Of a stretch of DNA of 64,000 nt, positions 9,476 to 19,062 are shown one piece after another. Below the pieces are notes generated by a model that had not been told where the DNA came from, did no database searches, and saw only the letters and a program-made list of their open reading frames with translations. Numbering within the stretch: the first letter of the stretch is position 1; each line of letters starts with the position of its first letter. A program made the position numbers and the translations under genes. Origin of the DNA: Endoryza foliicola (lineage in GTDB: Bacteria > Bacteroidota > Bacteroidia > Chitinophagales > Chitinophagaceae); the NCBI GenBank assembly GCA_965226965.1, contig OZ245715.1, positions 4,030,001 through 4,094,000 on the forward strand. Direction: 5' to 3'.

Positions 9476-10771
9476 TTAATTACTAATTCTCCTCACCACA
9501 TACTCCCCAATCTTCTTCCCTTGCTCCACTCCTGCATCTACCGCATCACGGTAGTGGATGCCGCCATAAATGCGAGATACGGATGCTTCTTGGGCAGCTG
9601 CGCGAAATGACTTGAAATTGCGTGCAGGTAATTCAAACATCATTTCTGAATCATCTGTAAAAGAGAAATTATCACCAAAGATATAAGTCAACACTTCCGC
9701 TGAAGCAGAGGAGATCACACTGTGCCCACTTGTATATTCAGGGAATGGAGGTGTTTGCAATAATGGCTCCCATTTGGGGTCAATGTTTTTGATGATAAAG
9801 GTTTCAGGACGAACACGATTCGAACGGTACTTCTCATCCCAACAGCTAATAAAAGCATCACGCAAGGTAGCAGCTACCATGAAATGCGCAAACACTGTTT
9901 TATCGAAATTTGCTTTTACCTTATTACATGCAATACCGGTTATATTGATCCAATGGGTACCGGGACTAAATTTCTTGAATCCCAACATCATATGTCCCGA
10001 CGTTGCAATGGCAAAAGGATTGCAATCCCAAAAAGCAGCAATAGCAGCATGTTCTTCAGTCATCGGCTTGGTGAGTTGGTATACTTCTTTCGCCATTTCA
10101 AAGAATTTACTAGTTGTGTCTTTACTGAAAGGCGTTGGAGGAACCGGCTTGTATTGTTGAGCCGAGTCTAAGAACAAGGTGCGTATGGTTCTCCAATTGG
10201 GTTCCACGGCTTCCATATAGGCGGGCGGAGTTGGATACCAGTATTGATCGCCTTTTACAGGTGTATATCTTCTAAGTGTACTTAGTTTGAAGTAGCCGTC
10301 GCCCCGCGACCAAACCACAACTTGTTTTGCCAAATCTTTCGCTACTTCTATCGAAGTTTTTACTGTTTCTTGGTTCAATCCCGATTTCTTCAAAGCCTGT
10401 TCATATGCGGCAATGTCTTCTTCCAAACTAAATCCGGAAGGCAATAACAAACGGCCTGATTCCAAGATGCAATAAACAGCAGCAACTTCGTAGTCGTATT
10501 TCTGTTTGGTTGCTAATACAGAAAGTGTTGGCCGATTCGTTAATAGTTGCTCTAGGGGTTTATAAGACTTATTTTTAACTGTTACCAAATGATAGGCACC
10601 CATCAAACTATACGAATAAAAGCGACTCGCGGCAGGAGGATTCACCACATCGTGCATCATTACTTTAGAGATCGCTAAAGTAGCTTGTTGAACTGTCAAC
10701 GGATTTCCTTTCTTTTGAGCTTCTGCTGAAACACCCATTGAAAGCAAGGCTATGATTACTAAAACTCTCAT
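9476..10771 (-). CDS. Vanadium-dependent haloperoxidase / PAP2-superfamily secreted protein
   Basis: 431 residues from the ATG at 10771, chosen because MRVLVIIALLSMGVSAEAQ is a signal peptide; the longer open frame has no such feature. The acid-phosphatase/vanadium haloperoxidase signature is visible near the C-terminus: PEYTSGHSV (about 343-351) and SRIYGGIHYRDAVDAG (about 398-413), with the SGH and R-x5-H residues that bind phosphate or vanadate. Secreted members in Bacteroidota are usually annotated as vanadium-dependent haloperoxidases, but the fold also includes phosphatases, and activity cannot be assigned. It starts 2 nt after the stop of the FG-GAP/ASPIC gene, so the two are very likely co-translated. 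Confidence 0.83.
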   Translation of the reverse strand: MRVLVIIALLSMGVSAEAQKKGNPLTVQQATLAISKVMMHDVVNPPAASRFYSYSLMGAYHLVTVKNKSYKPLEQLLTNRPTLSVLATKQKYDYEVAAVYCILESGRLLLPSGFSLEEDIAAYEQALKKSGLNQETVKTSIEVAKDLAKQVVVWSRGDGYFKLSTLRRYTPVKGDQYWYPTPPAYMEAVEPNWRTIRTLFLDSAQQYKPVPPTPFSKDTTSKFFEMAKEVYQLTKPMTEEHAAIAAFWDCNPFAIATSGHMMLGFKKFSPGTHWINITGIACNKVKANFDKTVFAHFMVAATLRDAFISCWDEKYRSNRVRPETFIIKNIDPKWEPLLQTPPFPEYTSGHSVISSASAEVLTYIFGDNFSFTDDSEMMFELPARNFKSFRAAAQEASVSRIYGGIHYRDAVDAGVEQGKKIGEYVVRRISN

Positions 10772-10773
10772 AC

Positions 10774-13700
10774 TTATTTCACTTGATAGAATTGAATTGG
10801 TTGGTCTGCTACTGCCACCACCCAATATTGATTTCCTTTTACATTTATCTGAATAACGGATTTCACATCGCCTCTAATCGACAATCCGGAAACTGTTTGG
10901 GGCACATAGCTGAGTCCGTTTTTACCATCTCCTTTCAACAAACAACCATAATTGGCATCTATGGCTCCAATCTTGAGTCGATTGTCTGTTTTATTCCCCA
11001 AAAGCAAGATATCCTTATTACCATCTTTATCAAAATCATCCACCACTATTTCCGTAATAATGGAAAATTGAGCCTGCATGGGCAGGGGTACTGCAGTGTA
11101 CTTACCTTCAATCTTTTTAAACAGAGTTGATTGAGTAGAAGTGATTTCCCATTTATTAGCAGCTTTTAGCTCAACATCGGTAAACATCGAATGAATGGTA
11201 GCATCGGCATAGTTCTTATAACTTGAGAATTTTCTTCTCATGGGAAAGATCTGATCATTCAATTCATCTCTACTCACATAAGGATAACTCACCCCTTGAA
11301 TGTAGAAATTCAGAATTGGATCTACAGAGCCGTTGTTGTCAAAATCACCATAATACATTTCCGCCGGTTCTTTATCGCTTGCTTTAATTTGCGAGTTGTT
11401 ACCAAGGTTTCCTGCAATAATCTCTACCTCCCCATCTTTATCCAGATCTGCTATTTCAAAATTGAACCAGAATCCTTTTGGTTGATCTTTAAAATAGTCT
11501 TGTGTTTTGTTATCAAAGCCTTTACCGGTATTTATGAATACGGTAATAGGCAAGTATTCACCCGATAAAACAAGATCTAATTTTCCATCTTTATTGAAAT
11601 CGAACCATTTGGCATTAGTGATCATTCCAATATTATTAAACGCCGCATCTACAATGGTGAAATTCCCTTTTCCATCATTGTTCAACAAATAGGAACGAGG
11701 TACGCGTGGATACTGACCAGGAATAACGCGACCGCCTACAAAAAAATCAACATCACCATCACCATCATAATCGCCGGGTACAACACAAGATTTACTGCTT
11801 TCTTGCATATTAGGCAATTTCCCGAGTGTGAATCCACCTTTTCCATCGTTGATATACAATTCATCTTGCAAATTTGATGTACCAGGCTCTACCACCGAAT
11901 AACCACCTTTGGCAACATATACATCTTGATAACCATCGCCATTTACATCCGCAAATGCAGCAGCGCTGGTAATTGAAACATTTTCATCGCCAAGGTTTAG
12001 GTCGTCGCGCATTCTAAACCCGCCGCCCGGTGTCTGTTGGTAAATGGTTCCAACTCTATTCTTATCGCCGCTAATGAACAAATCTTCCAATCCATCTTTG
12101 TTTACATCTCCTTTTGCAAGCACCGGCCCTACTTTTGAATACATAAAGAGCATGAGCGCTTGTCGCTTGAAGTCATTCTCAATAAAATCTTCATGCGGAT
12201 ACAAAATCAGAGGGTTCTTCTTTTCAAAGATTCCCGGTTTAAGCGCTGCAGTAATGGAAGTAGTTGTAAGACTCGGATTGTACTCAATAAGGTAAGGCTT
12301 GTTGGGTTCGAAATCTTTCAACGTTCTTTTTTGATTGTTGGGCCAGATCACCACAACGGAATCAATTTTATCGTTTGCCCCCAAACCAAAATGCAGATTC
12401 AAAGAGGTTGCAGATAAATAACCTCTGTTAGGATTTACTTCCTGGTATTGCAATCCCTTCTTCGTGTATACATATAGTTTTGTTCCAACACCGAAACTAT
12501 TTTTACCCGTATATTTTACGGAAAATGTAATGGCGTTGGCATTGGTTCTCGTGTTTTCGTATATGAGGGCTTCACCATTTAAATTATTGGCCACTAAATC
12601 GAGGTCACCGTCTTTATCTAAATCAGCGTACACGGCTCCATTGGAATGCCCCATTTGTGTAATGCCCCAATCGGTTTTCTTATTGGTGAAACTGAGGTCC
12701 CCGTTGTTTTTATAGATATAATTAGACAAATACGTAACCGGCATGGCCTTGATCAAATCCATGAGCAGTACCGGTTGACGATCCATGGCCTTTTTTATTT
12801 TAAAATCGCCCCAGTAGCGTAAAAAATCTTTATTCGTATAATCACGGAAATAACCGTTTGTGATAAAAAGATCTTTGTAGCCATCATCATCAAAATCGGC
12901 GAAAAGAGGACACCAACTCCAATCGGTATTGGAAACTCCGGCAAGCTGTGCAATTTCGCTGAAGCTGCCATCTCCGTTGTTCAAATGAAGCATGTTGCGC
13001 ATGTATTGTTTGTGCAGGTCTTGCGACTGCATTAACGCGAAGGCTTCGTAGTTTTCTTGGAGTTGTAAAAGTTTTTGACGACGATTGTCTTCCGGCAACA
13101 TATCAAGCGTGTAGATATCAGGGTAGCCATCGTTGTTAAAATCGGCAATGTCTACTCCCATAGAAAAATGAGAGAGATGACGCAGATAGTCTTTTGATTT
13201 CTCAGTGAATGTGCCGTTTTTGTTATTGATGTAGATATAATCTTGTTCGTTGTAATCGTTGGTTACATAAATATCTTGCCAGCCATCTAAATTGATATCA
13301 GATATTGCAATACCTAACCCGAATGTGCTGGGAAATTGATTGATTCCTGCTTTAACAGATACATCTTCAAATTTGTTATTGTTGTTACGGTAAAGTCTAT
13401 CGCCGGCCAAAGTATCGGCTTCTGTTCTGTATTTGGCCAATTCCATATTGTCGATCTTCTTCGTACTGTGATTCAGTAAGAACATATCCAAATCACCATC
13501 GTTATCATAATCGAAGAAGCTGGCTTGCGTACTGTAGTTGATAGCATCCAATCCGTATTCGGCGGCTTTCTCTTCGAACTGAAGATTTCCTTTATTGATG
13601 AAGAGTTGATTTCTTCTTAAGTCATCGGAAAGTTTACCGGAGTAACAGATATAGATATCGAGAAGACCATCGCCGTTTACATCTGCCATGGTAACGCCTG

Positions 13701-14049
13701 TTTTCCACGAGCCGGGCTTACCGGCAAGTAAGGGATGAGCAGCTTTTGTAATGTCTTTGAACTGCATGTTTCCCAAATTCAAATAGAGTTTGTTTTCACC
13801 CATGTTTGCGGTGAAGAAGAGGTCTTCCCATCCATCGTTGTTGATATCGCCTACGGCTACACCACCTCCATTATAGAAGTATTCATATGCAAGAACATTT
13901 AGGTTCTCCGTTTCATTAATATCATTGCGAAAACTGATACCCGTTTTAGCAGAAGGGAGCAATTTAAAGAGTGGGTTTTGCGCAAATGTTTTGAAACTAG
14001 CAAGCATTGCGAAACTCAGCACCAGAGCAGAAAAACACCTCTGTATCAT
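10774..14049 (-). CDS. Secreted CRTAC1-like FG-GAP/VCBS repeat protein with ASPIC/UnbV domain
   Basis: 1091 residues with a signal peptide (residues 1-23, ending FKTFAQ). It is built of many calcium-binding FG-GAP/VCBS repeats of the form D-x-[ND]-x-DG-x-x-D (for example DVNGDGLLDIYI, DFNNDGYPDIYT, DLDKDGDLDLVA, DFDKDGNKDILL), indicating a seven-bladed-type beta-propeller in both halves. Between them, about residues 530-600, lies the ASPIC/UnbV module (LHFGLGANDKIDSVVVIWPN). Proteins of this type are abundant in Bacteroidota near SusCD loci; their function is unknown, with surface adhesion or glycan handling proposed. Followed after 2 nt by the PAP2 gene. Confidence 0.9.
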   Translation of the reverse strand: MIQRCFSALVLSFAMLASFKTFAQNPLFKLLPSAKTGISFRNDINETENLNVLAYEYFYNGGGVAVGDINNDGWEDLFFTANMGENKLYLNLGNMQFKDITKAAHPLLAGKPGSWKTGVTMADVNGDGLLDIYICYSGKLSDDLRRNQLFINKGNLQFEEKAAEYGLDAINYSTQASFFDYDNDGDLDMFLLNHSTKKIDNMELAKYRTEADTLAGDRLYRNNNNKFEDVSVKAGINQFPSTFGLGIAISDINLDGWQDIYVTNDYNEQDYIYINNKNGTFTEKSKDYLRHLSHFSMGVDIADFNNDGYPDIYTLDMLPEDNRRQKLLQLQENYEAFALMQSQDLHKQYMRNMLHLNNGDGSFSEIAQLAGVSNTDWSWCPLFADFDDDGYKDLFITNGYFRDYTNKDFLRYWGDFKIKKAMDRQPVLLMDLIKAMPVTYLSNYIYKNNGDLSFTNKKTDWGITQMGHSNGAVYADLDKDGDLDLVANNLNGEALIYENTRTNANAITFSVKYTGKNSFGVGTKLYVYTKKGLQYQEVNPNRGYLSATSLNLHFGLGANDKIDSVVVIWPNNQKRTLKDFEPNKPYLIEYNPSLTTTSITAALKPGIFEKKNPLILYPHEDFIENDFKRQALMLFMYSKVGPVLAKGDVNKDGLEDLFISGDKNRVGTIYQQTPGGGFRMRDDLNLGDENVSITSAAAFADVNGDGYQDVYVAKGGYSVVEPGTSNLQDELYINDGKGGFTLGKLPNMQESSKSCVVPGDYDGDGDVDFFVGGRVIPGQYPRVPRSYLLNNDGKGNFTIVDAAFNNIGMITNAKWFDFNKDGKLDLVLSGEYLPITVFINTGKGFDNKTQDYFKDQPKGFWFNFEIADLDKDGEVEIIAGNLGNNSQIKASDKEPAEMYYGDFDNNGSVDPILNFYIQGVSYPYVSRDELNDQIFPMRRKFSSYKNYADATIHSMFTDVELKAANKWEITSTQSTLFKKIEGKYTAVPLPMQAQFSIITEIVVDDFDKDGNKDILLLGNKTDNRLKIGAIDANYGCLLKGDGKNGLSYVPQTVSGLSIRGDVKSVIQINVKGNQYWVVAVADQPIQFYQVK

Positions 14050-14245
14050 AGCAAATAAATTGTTTCACAAAATACGATTTAATTAATAATTAATAATTAA
14101 CAATTAATAATGAAACAGCCGGAATACAGGATGGGAGGAGATGAGGAGCGAGGATGAGGGGAAACGAAGAACGAGAAGAGAGGAAGCAACGTTGCGGTAA
14201 AACCGGAGGCCCAATTATTAATTATTAATTTTATAATTATTAATT
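14050..14245. repeat. AT-rich and G/A-rich repeat modules, inverted orientation
   Basis: Contains TTAATTAATAATTAATAATTAAC (about 14081-14103; AT module), GAAACAGCCGG, a GGAGATGAGGAGCGAGGATGAGG stretch (reverse complement of the TCCTC-rich module seen at 1390-1440 and 9416-9450) and a second AT module at 14215-14245. No gene or clear promoter is seen, although it precedes the FG-GAP gene. Confidence 0.55.
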
Positions 14246-14281
14246 AAAAAAGGACCGTCTTAAAAAAGACAGTCCTTTTTT
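14246..14281 (-). terminator. Rho-independent terminator of the SusCD operon
   Basis: AAGGACCGTCTT / AAGACAGTCCTT stem (one mismatch) with a short A-rich loop, flanked by A-run and T-run on both sides. It lies 20 nt downstream of the SusD stop on the minus strand. Because of the symmetrical A/T tracts it could act in both directions. Confidence 0.85.
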
Positions 14282-14301
14282 CATTTAATAATTAGCCATA
14301 T

Positions 14302-15915
14302 TTATTGATCCCACCAAACTTTAGAAGTCCAGTTGTCACCACCGCTTAAGCTAGCAACACCTGTTGCATAGTTAGCAGAGTTGAGGCTTGATTCTGAGCT
14401 TGGGTATGGTTGTCTTCTTGGAATTTGACCATTCGAGAAGTTACCAGAGTAATTAACAGCCGTTAAAGAAGGGTAACCAGAGCGTTTCCAGTTATTCCAG
14501 CTTTCAAGGAAGTTCATTACGCTACCTGTAGCAGCCCAGAGTTGTTCATTGATTTGTTTCAATGAAGCAGCTGTAGAAGAAGTGTTAAGAGGGTTAGCTG
14601 CAGCAAAAGTAGTAGCAGTACCACTGCTAACGCTAGTTGCGGCAGTTGTGTAAGCAGAGAACATTGTTAACGCACCAGTCAAACCATTTGCATAGTGTGC
14701 AGATGCAGTTCCGCCAACATTGAAACCTCTAACAGCAGCTTCAGCCAATAAGAACTCTGTTTCAGCATATGTAAGAACGAAATAAGGATTATCTCTGTTT
14801 CTGTACATAGCAGTTGGACGAGAGTACTTACCAATTGGAGTTAAATCAGAGCCTGAACCAGTGCCACCGGGGTAACCGGCAGATGTAGTGATATCAGTAG
14901 ATCCACCGTTCATATCATAACCATTAGGTAAACCACGTTGATTTGCGATGGTATTGTCACCGGTCAATGTCAGGTCTTGGTTAGCAGTTAAACCAGCAGG
15001 AGGTACTTCAGCGATAACGGCCAAACGAGGGTCGTTAGTAGCTTTCAGTAAATCGATGAAGGTTTTGCTCCAACGAACTTGATAGAAATCGGCAGGAACG
15101 TTGAAAGGCTGAGCGGTATTGCTTCCGAAACCAGTAGCATTTTGAGCATACAACAATGCATTGTCTGCATTGCTAGCAAAAGTACCACCAGCAGCAGCTT
15201 TTTCAGCATAGGTTTTAGCTGTAGCAGCATCACCTTTAGCCAAACGCATCGCCAATTTCAACATTAAAGAATAACCGAATTTTTTCCATTTTGCAACGTC
15301 GCCCTTGTAAGTAAAGGCATCGTTTGTAGGACCTGCTTTAGAAGTAGACAAAGCGCTAACTGCAGCATCTAATTCGCTGAGCATTGATTTGTAAACATCT
15401 AATTGTTTGTCATACTTAGGAGTAGTGATTCCGTCAGATTTAGCTTTCAAAGCTTCTGTGTAAGGGATATCACCATAGATATCGGTAACAGCAGACAAGC
15501 TTAAAACTTTCATGATCTGCGCAGCGGCAGCCAAGTTAGAAAGTTCAGGCTTGCTTGCCACCAATTGTTGAATTTCGTATGCATAACTAGCAGCACCGTA
15601 GTTGATGCTCCAAGTACGCTGAGCGTAGTCGAAAGTGTTACCACTTTGAACGTATTTATCAGCGTTTGAATAATAGTTAGCAGCGCCTGTGGTTGTAGAT
15701 GCCAATACCTGAGCCCACATACTTTGGAAGAGAACAGGACCATTGTATCCACTGATACCCGTGCAATAGTTGTATTGCAAAGAGGGCAACAACAGGTTTG
15801 CATCGAAGTTCTCCGCACTCGCTTGAGACGGGTCGATGTTCACCTTGCTGATGTCTTTTGTACATCCCACCATTAAAGCGGTGCAAGCGGTGAATATATA
15901 AAGGATTCTTTTCAT
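14302..15915 (-). CDS. SusD/RagB-family outer-membrane lipoprotein
   Basis: 537 residues. The N-terminus MKRILYIFTACTALMVGC-TKD carries a lipoprotein signal with the lipobox cysteine at residue 18. The body fits the SusD-like_2 subfamily: an alpha-helical TPR core, the LAMRLAKGD segment and the C-terminal region ending DNWTSKVWWDQ. SusD-like proteins cap the SusC channel at the cell surface and bind the glycan or other nutrient. It lies 5 nt downstream of the SusC gene and is the last gene before a strong terminator. The substrate cannot be read from it. Confidence 0.92.
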   Translation of the reverse strand: MKRILYIFTACTALMVGCTKDISKVNIDPSQASAENFDANLLLPSLQYNYCTGISGYNGPVLFQSMWAQVLASTTTGAANYYSNADKYVQSGNTFDYAQRTWSINYGAASYAYEIQQLVASKPELSNLAAAAQIMKVLSLSAVTDIYGDIPYTEALKAKSDGITTPKYDKQLDVYKSMLSELDAAVSALSTSKAGPTNDAFTYKGDVAKWKKFGYSLMLKLAMRLAKGDAATAKTYAEKAAAGGTFASNADNALLYAQNATGFGSNTAQPFNVPADFYQVRWSKTFIDLLKATNDPRLAVIAEVPPAGLTANQDLTLTGDNTIANQRGLPNGYDMNGGSTDITTSAGYPGGTGSGSDLTPIGKYSRPTAMYRNRDNPYFVLTYAETEFLLAEAAVRGFNVGGTASAHYANGLTGALTMFSAYTTAATSVSSGTATTFAAANPLNTSSTAASLKQINEQLWAATGSVMNFLESWNNWKRSGYPSLTAVNYSGNFSNGQIPRRQPYPSSESSLNSANYATGVASLSGGDNWTSKVWWDQ

Positions 15916-15920
15916 AAAGC

Positions 15921-18900
15921 TTATTTTTTGAATTTAATGTTGGCATTTAAACCAAAGCTTCTAACAGGAGGTAAGCTGGTTCCTTCGATACCTGCATAGC
16001 GAACATCCGCACGGAAGTTGCTTTCTGGATCGATGTTGTCGCTCTTCTTCATAATGATGAAGAGGTTTCTTCCCACCAACGAAAGGTTGATAGAACGAAT
16101 AGCCGGAACTTTAGCAAATACTTTTTCTCCTAATGTATAGCCAATTGTTAACTGTCTGAACTTGATGAAATCACCACTCAATACAGTAACACCTGTTACA
16201 CGTTGAGCCAATGAACGATAGTAACCTTGTGCATCTGCTTTCACTGTATTGGTAGCACCAGATTCAGTTACACCAGTTGTAATACCATCACGTCCATTGA
16301 GGGTTTCTTTGTCTAAACCTCTGAACAATGAATAGTATTTAGTTGCAGACATGATTTTGTTACCATAGTTGTAGTCAATCAAGAAAGATAAAGTAACTCC
16401 TTTATAAGTGAATTCGTTGTTCAAACCACCATAGAAAGTAGGTAATACGCTACCGTAGGTTTTGAAGTCGCCACGCAAAGGATAACCAGAGGCATCCACT
16501 ACGATTTGACCTTTAGAATCATACTTATAGTCGTATGCTTTAATTTGAGGACCACTCATACCAGGGATGAAGAAAGTTTGAGCGTTACCCAAAGTAGCAC
16601 GGTTTACACCAAGACCAATTGGATTGTTGTTCGCATCAGTGTTAACGATTTTGTTGTTAACGCTAGTTGCATTGAAGCTAACATTCCAAGTGAAGTTCTT
16701 CGTTTGAACCGGAGTACCTGTAACCAAAATTTCAATACCCTTGTTTTCAGTAGCACCAGTACCAATCACACCACTGGTATAACCAGTTGCTACGCTGTAG
16801 CTAGCAGGCATGATTTCGTTTTTGGTTTTTCTGCTGAAATAAGCGATATCAAAACCTAAACGGTTACCGAAGAATTTCAACTCAGTACCAACTTCCACCT
16901 CACTCAAAGTAAATGGCTTGAGGAACAAGTTAGGTAAGCTGTTGCTGAAGTTTCCGGTAGGAGTACCGTTGATTGCATTACCGGGAGAGTAATAAACCGC
17001 AGTTTGATAAGCATTTGCAGGCTCACCGCTGGTAATTGCATAAGACGCTCTCAATTTACCGAAGCTCAACTGTGGAACATCCACTAACTCAGAGAAAATA
17101 AACGCTGCGTTGAAAGATGGAGTAAATACACTGTTGTTGCTTTCAGGTAAAGTTGAGTATTTATCGTAACGACCGGTAGTACCGAGTGTTAAGAAGTTCT
17201 TGTAGCTGAAATCCAAGGTGTAGTAAGCAGACTGTACTTCAGTTTTCCAGAAGCTGTAACCTCTTCCGTAGTTTACTACGTTAGAAGGAGTATACAAATA
17301 AGGAAGAACGAAAGGACCACCATTTACACTGATGTATTCACTTTGGTTTTTGCGAAGGTTCGCACCAACTACCGCATCCAATCCGATATCTTTTGTCAAC
17401 TTATGAGTAGCACCTACAAAACCTTCTACGTTCAATTCGTAGGTTTGACGGTTGCTCAACTCATCCAAACCACCTTTGAAGCTGTTTGAATAAGCAGTAC
17501 CCCAAGGAGTAACTTTGAATACGCGGTCGTTCAATAAATCATAACCAACACGACCTTGTGCATACAACCAGCTAGTGAGGTTATAACGAGCAGAAACAGA
17601 CGTAATGAAACGTTTTCTGCTTAAGTCGTTTTTGTATTGATTTACTACAAACCATGGGTTAGTTACGTACTCATCATCGCTCCAACGAGTTTCAACACCG
17701 GTTGTTGGGTTGTAACCCGGAGCCAAAATAGCTTGGTCGATGTTGGTAGCCAAGAACAATCCGTTGTTAGGGTTCATTGGACCATCACTCAACTGAGAAC
17801 GATTTTTAGATTCTTCGTTCACGTAGTTAGCCATGATGTTGATCTTCAACTTATCGGTAACTTTTTGCTCGATGTTCAAGTTCACTGTTTTTCTATCCAA
17901 ACCGCTATTACGAACAACAGAGTTGTTGTCGAGGTTTGAAAGAGACAAACGGAAAGAACCTTGGTCGCTACCTTTAGACACCGAAACGGTGTTGGTTAAA
18001 GAAGCACCTGTTCTGTAGAAACGATCCAAATTGTCTTTAACTGCAGAGTATGCATATTGCTTACCGTCGAACTGAATTACTTGAGAACCGTCGAGTTTTG
18101 CACCCCAGCTCATACGAGCCGTTTGCAAAGCTTCGTTGGCAGTAGTTGGTTTCAAACCACCTACTCCTTGACCATACTGATATTGGAAATCAGTGATGTT
18201 CCAAGATTTGTCGGCAACATAGTTAACATTGTACTCAACGTTCAAGTCGCCTTTTTTACCACTTTTAGTAGTAATCAAGATAACACCGTTTGATGCACGA
18301 GCACCGTACAATGCAGAAGCTGACTGACCTTTCAGAACGGTCATGCTCTCGATATCATCTGGGTTGATGTTTCCGATACCGTCGCCGTTATCAGAACCGC
18401 CCCACTCGCCTGAAGAACCTCTTTGAGTGTTATCGATGGGAATACCATTAATAACATACAAAGGAGAACCACCAGAGTTCATACTAGGCATACCACGCAA
18501 TAAAACGCGTGCTGTTGAACCAGGACCACCACTAGATCCTTTAACGTTCAAACCGGCTACTCTACCGGCCAATGATAATGCAACGTTGGTTTCACGAGCC
18601 TTGTTCAACTGCTCACCACCAACGGTAGTAACAGAATATCCAAGTTTCTTTTGTTCTTTCGTGATACCCAAGGCTGTAACTACCACTTGATCAAGTGTAG
18701 CGGCATTTTTAGAGAGAGAAACGGTGATGTTGTTTTCACCTTCTTTTACAGAAACTTCCAATGCAGTGTAACCTACAGAAGAAATTTCGAGAACAATGTT
18801 CCCTGTGGGAACTGCTAAAGAGAATTGACCATTCGCATTTGTGGTAGTTGCGATGGACTTCCCTTTTACTTTTACTGTTGCGGATGCGATTGCAGCACCG

Positions 18901-18998
18901 CCTGCGTCATCGGACACGACACCTGACAGCTGTCGCGTTTGCGCTGTTGCTACGAAACTGCAGAGCAGCAACATACAAGCCGAGATAATTCTGAACAT
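15921..18998 (-). CDS. SusC/RagA-family TonB-linked outer-membrane protein
   Basis: 1025 residues: signal peptide (1-19, ending FVATAQ), a carboxypeptidase-D-like regulatory domain (about 22-105; LSGVVSDDAGGAAIASATV opening), a plug domain starting near VVVTALGITKEQKKLGYS, with SALYGARASNGVILITTK, and a 22-strand-type barrel ending in the aromatic-containing strand NANIKFKK. It imports the ligand captured by the neighbouring SusD-like lipoprotein, powered by TonB-ExbBD. The upstream ROK gene ends 64 nt before the ATG with no clear terminator between, so all three may share a transcript. Confidence 0.94.
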   Translation of the reverse strand: MFRIISACMLLLCSFVATAQTRQLSGVVSDDAGGAAIASATVKVKGKSIATTTNANGQFSLAVPTGNIVLEISSVGYTALEVSVKEGENNITVSLSKNAATLDQVVVTALGITKEQKKLGYSVTTVGGEQLNKARETNVALSLAGRVAGLNVKGSSGGPGSTARVLLRGMPSMNSGGSPLYVINGIPIDNTQRGSSGEWGGSDNGDGIGNINPDDIESMTVLKGQSASALYGARASNGVILITTKSGKKGDLNVEYNVNYVADKSWNITDFQYQYGQGVGGLKPTTANEALQTARMSWGAKLDGSQVIQFDGKQYAYSAVKDNLDRFYRTGASLTNTVSVSKGSDQGSFRLSLSNLDNNSVVRNSGLDRKTVNLNIEQKVTDKLKINIMANYVNEESKNRSQLSDGPMNPNNGLFLATNIDQAILAPGYNPTTGVETRWSDDEYVTNPWFVVNQYKNDLSRKRFITSVSARYNLTSWLYAQGRVGYDLLNDRVFKVTPWGTAYSNSFKGGLDELSNRQTYELNVEGFVGATHKLTKDIGLDAVVGANLRKNQSEYISVNGGPFVLPYLYTPSNVVNYGRGYSFWKTEVQSAYYTLDFSYKNFLTLGTTGRYDKYSTLPESNNSVFTPSFNAAFIFSELVDVPQLSFGKLRASYAITSGEPANAYQTAVYYSPGNAINGTPTGNFSNSLPNLFLKPFTLSEVEVGTELKFFGNRLGFDIAYFSRKTKNEIMPASYSVATGYTSGVIGTGATENKGIEILVTGTPVQTKNFTWNVSFNATSVNNKIVNTDANNNPIGLGVNRATLGNAQTFFIPGMSGPQIKAYDYKYDSKGQIVVDASGYPLRGDFKTYGSVLPTFYGGLNNEFTYKGVTLSFLIDYNYGNKIMSATKYYSLFRGLDKETLNGRDGITTGVTESGATNTVKADAQGYYRSLAQRVTGVTVLSGDFIKFRQLTIGYTLGEKVFAKVPAIRSINLSLVGRNLFIIMKKSDNIDPESNFRADVRYAGIEGTSLPPVRSFGLNANIKFKK

Positions 18999-19062
18999 AG
19001 CAGCTTTTTTGGGTTAAATAATGGTTGATTAGTATTACATGAGACCGCTTCGCCTCACGCAA

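Noticed and set aside
15045..15233. Short open frames overlapping the SusD and SusC genes on either strand
   Set aside because: They are shadow frames inside well supported genes with no start signals or protein-like features of their own.
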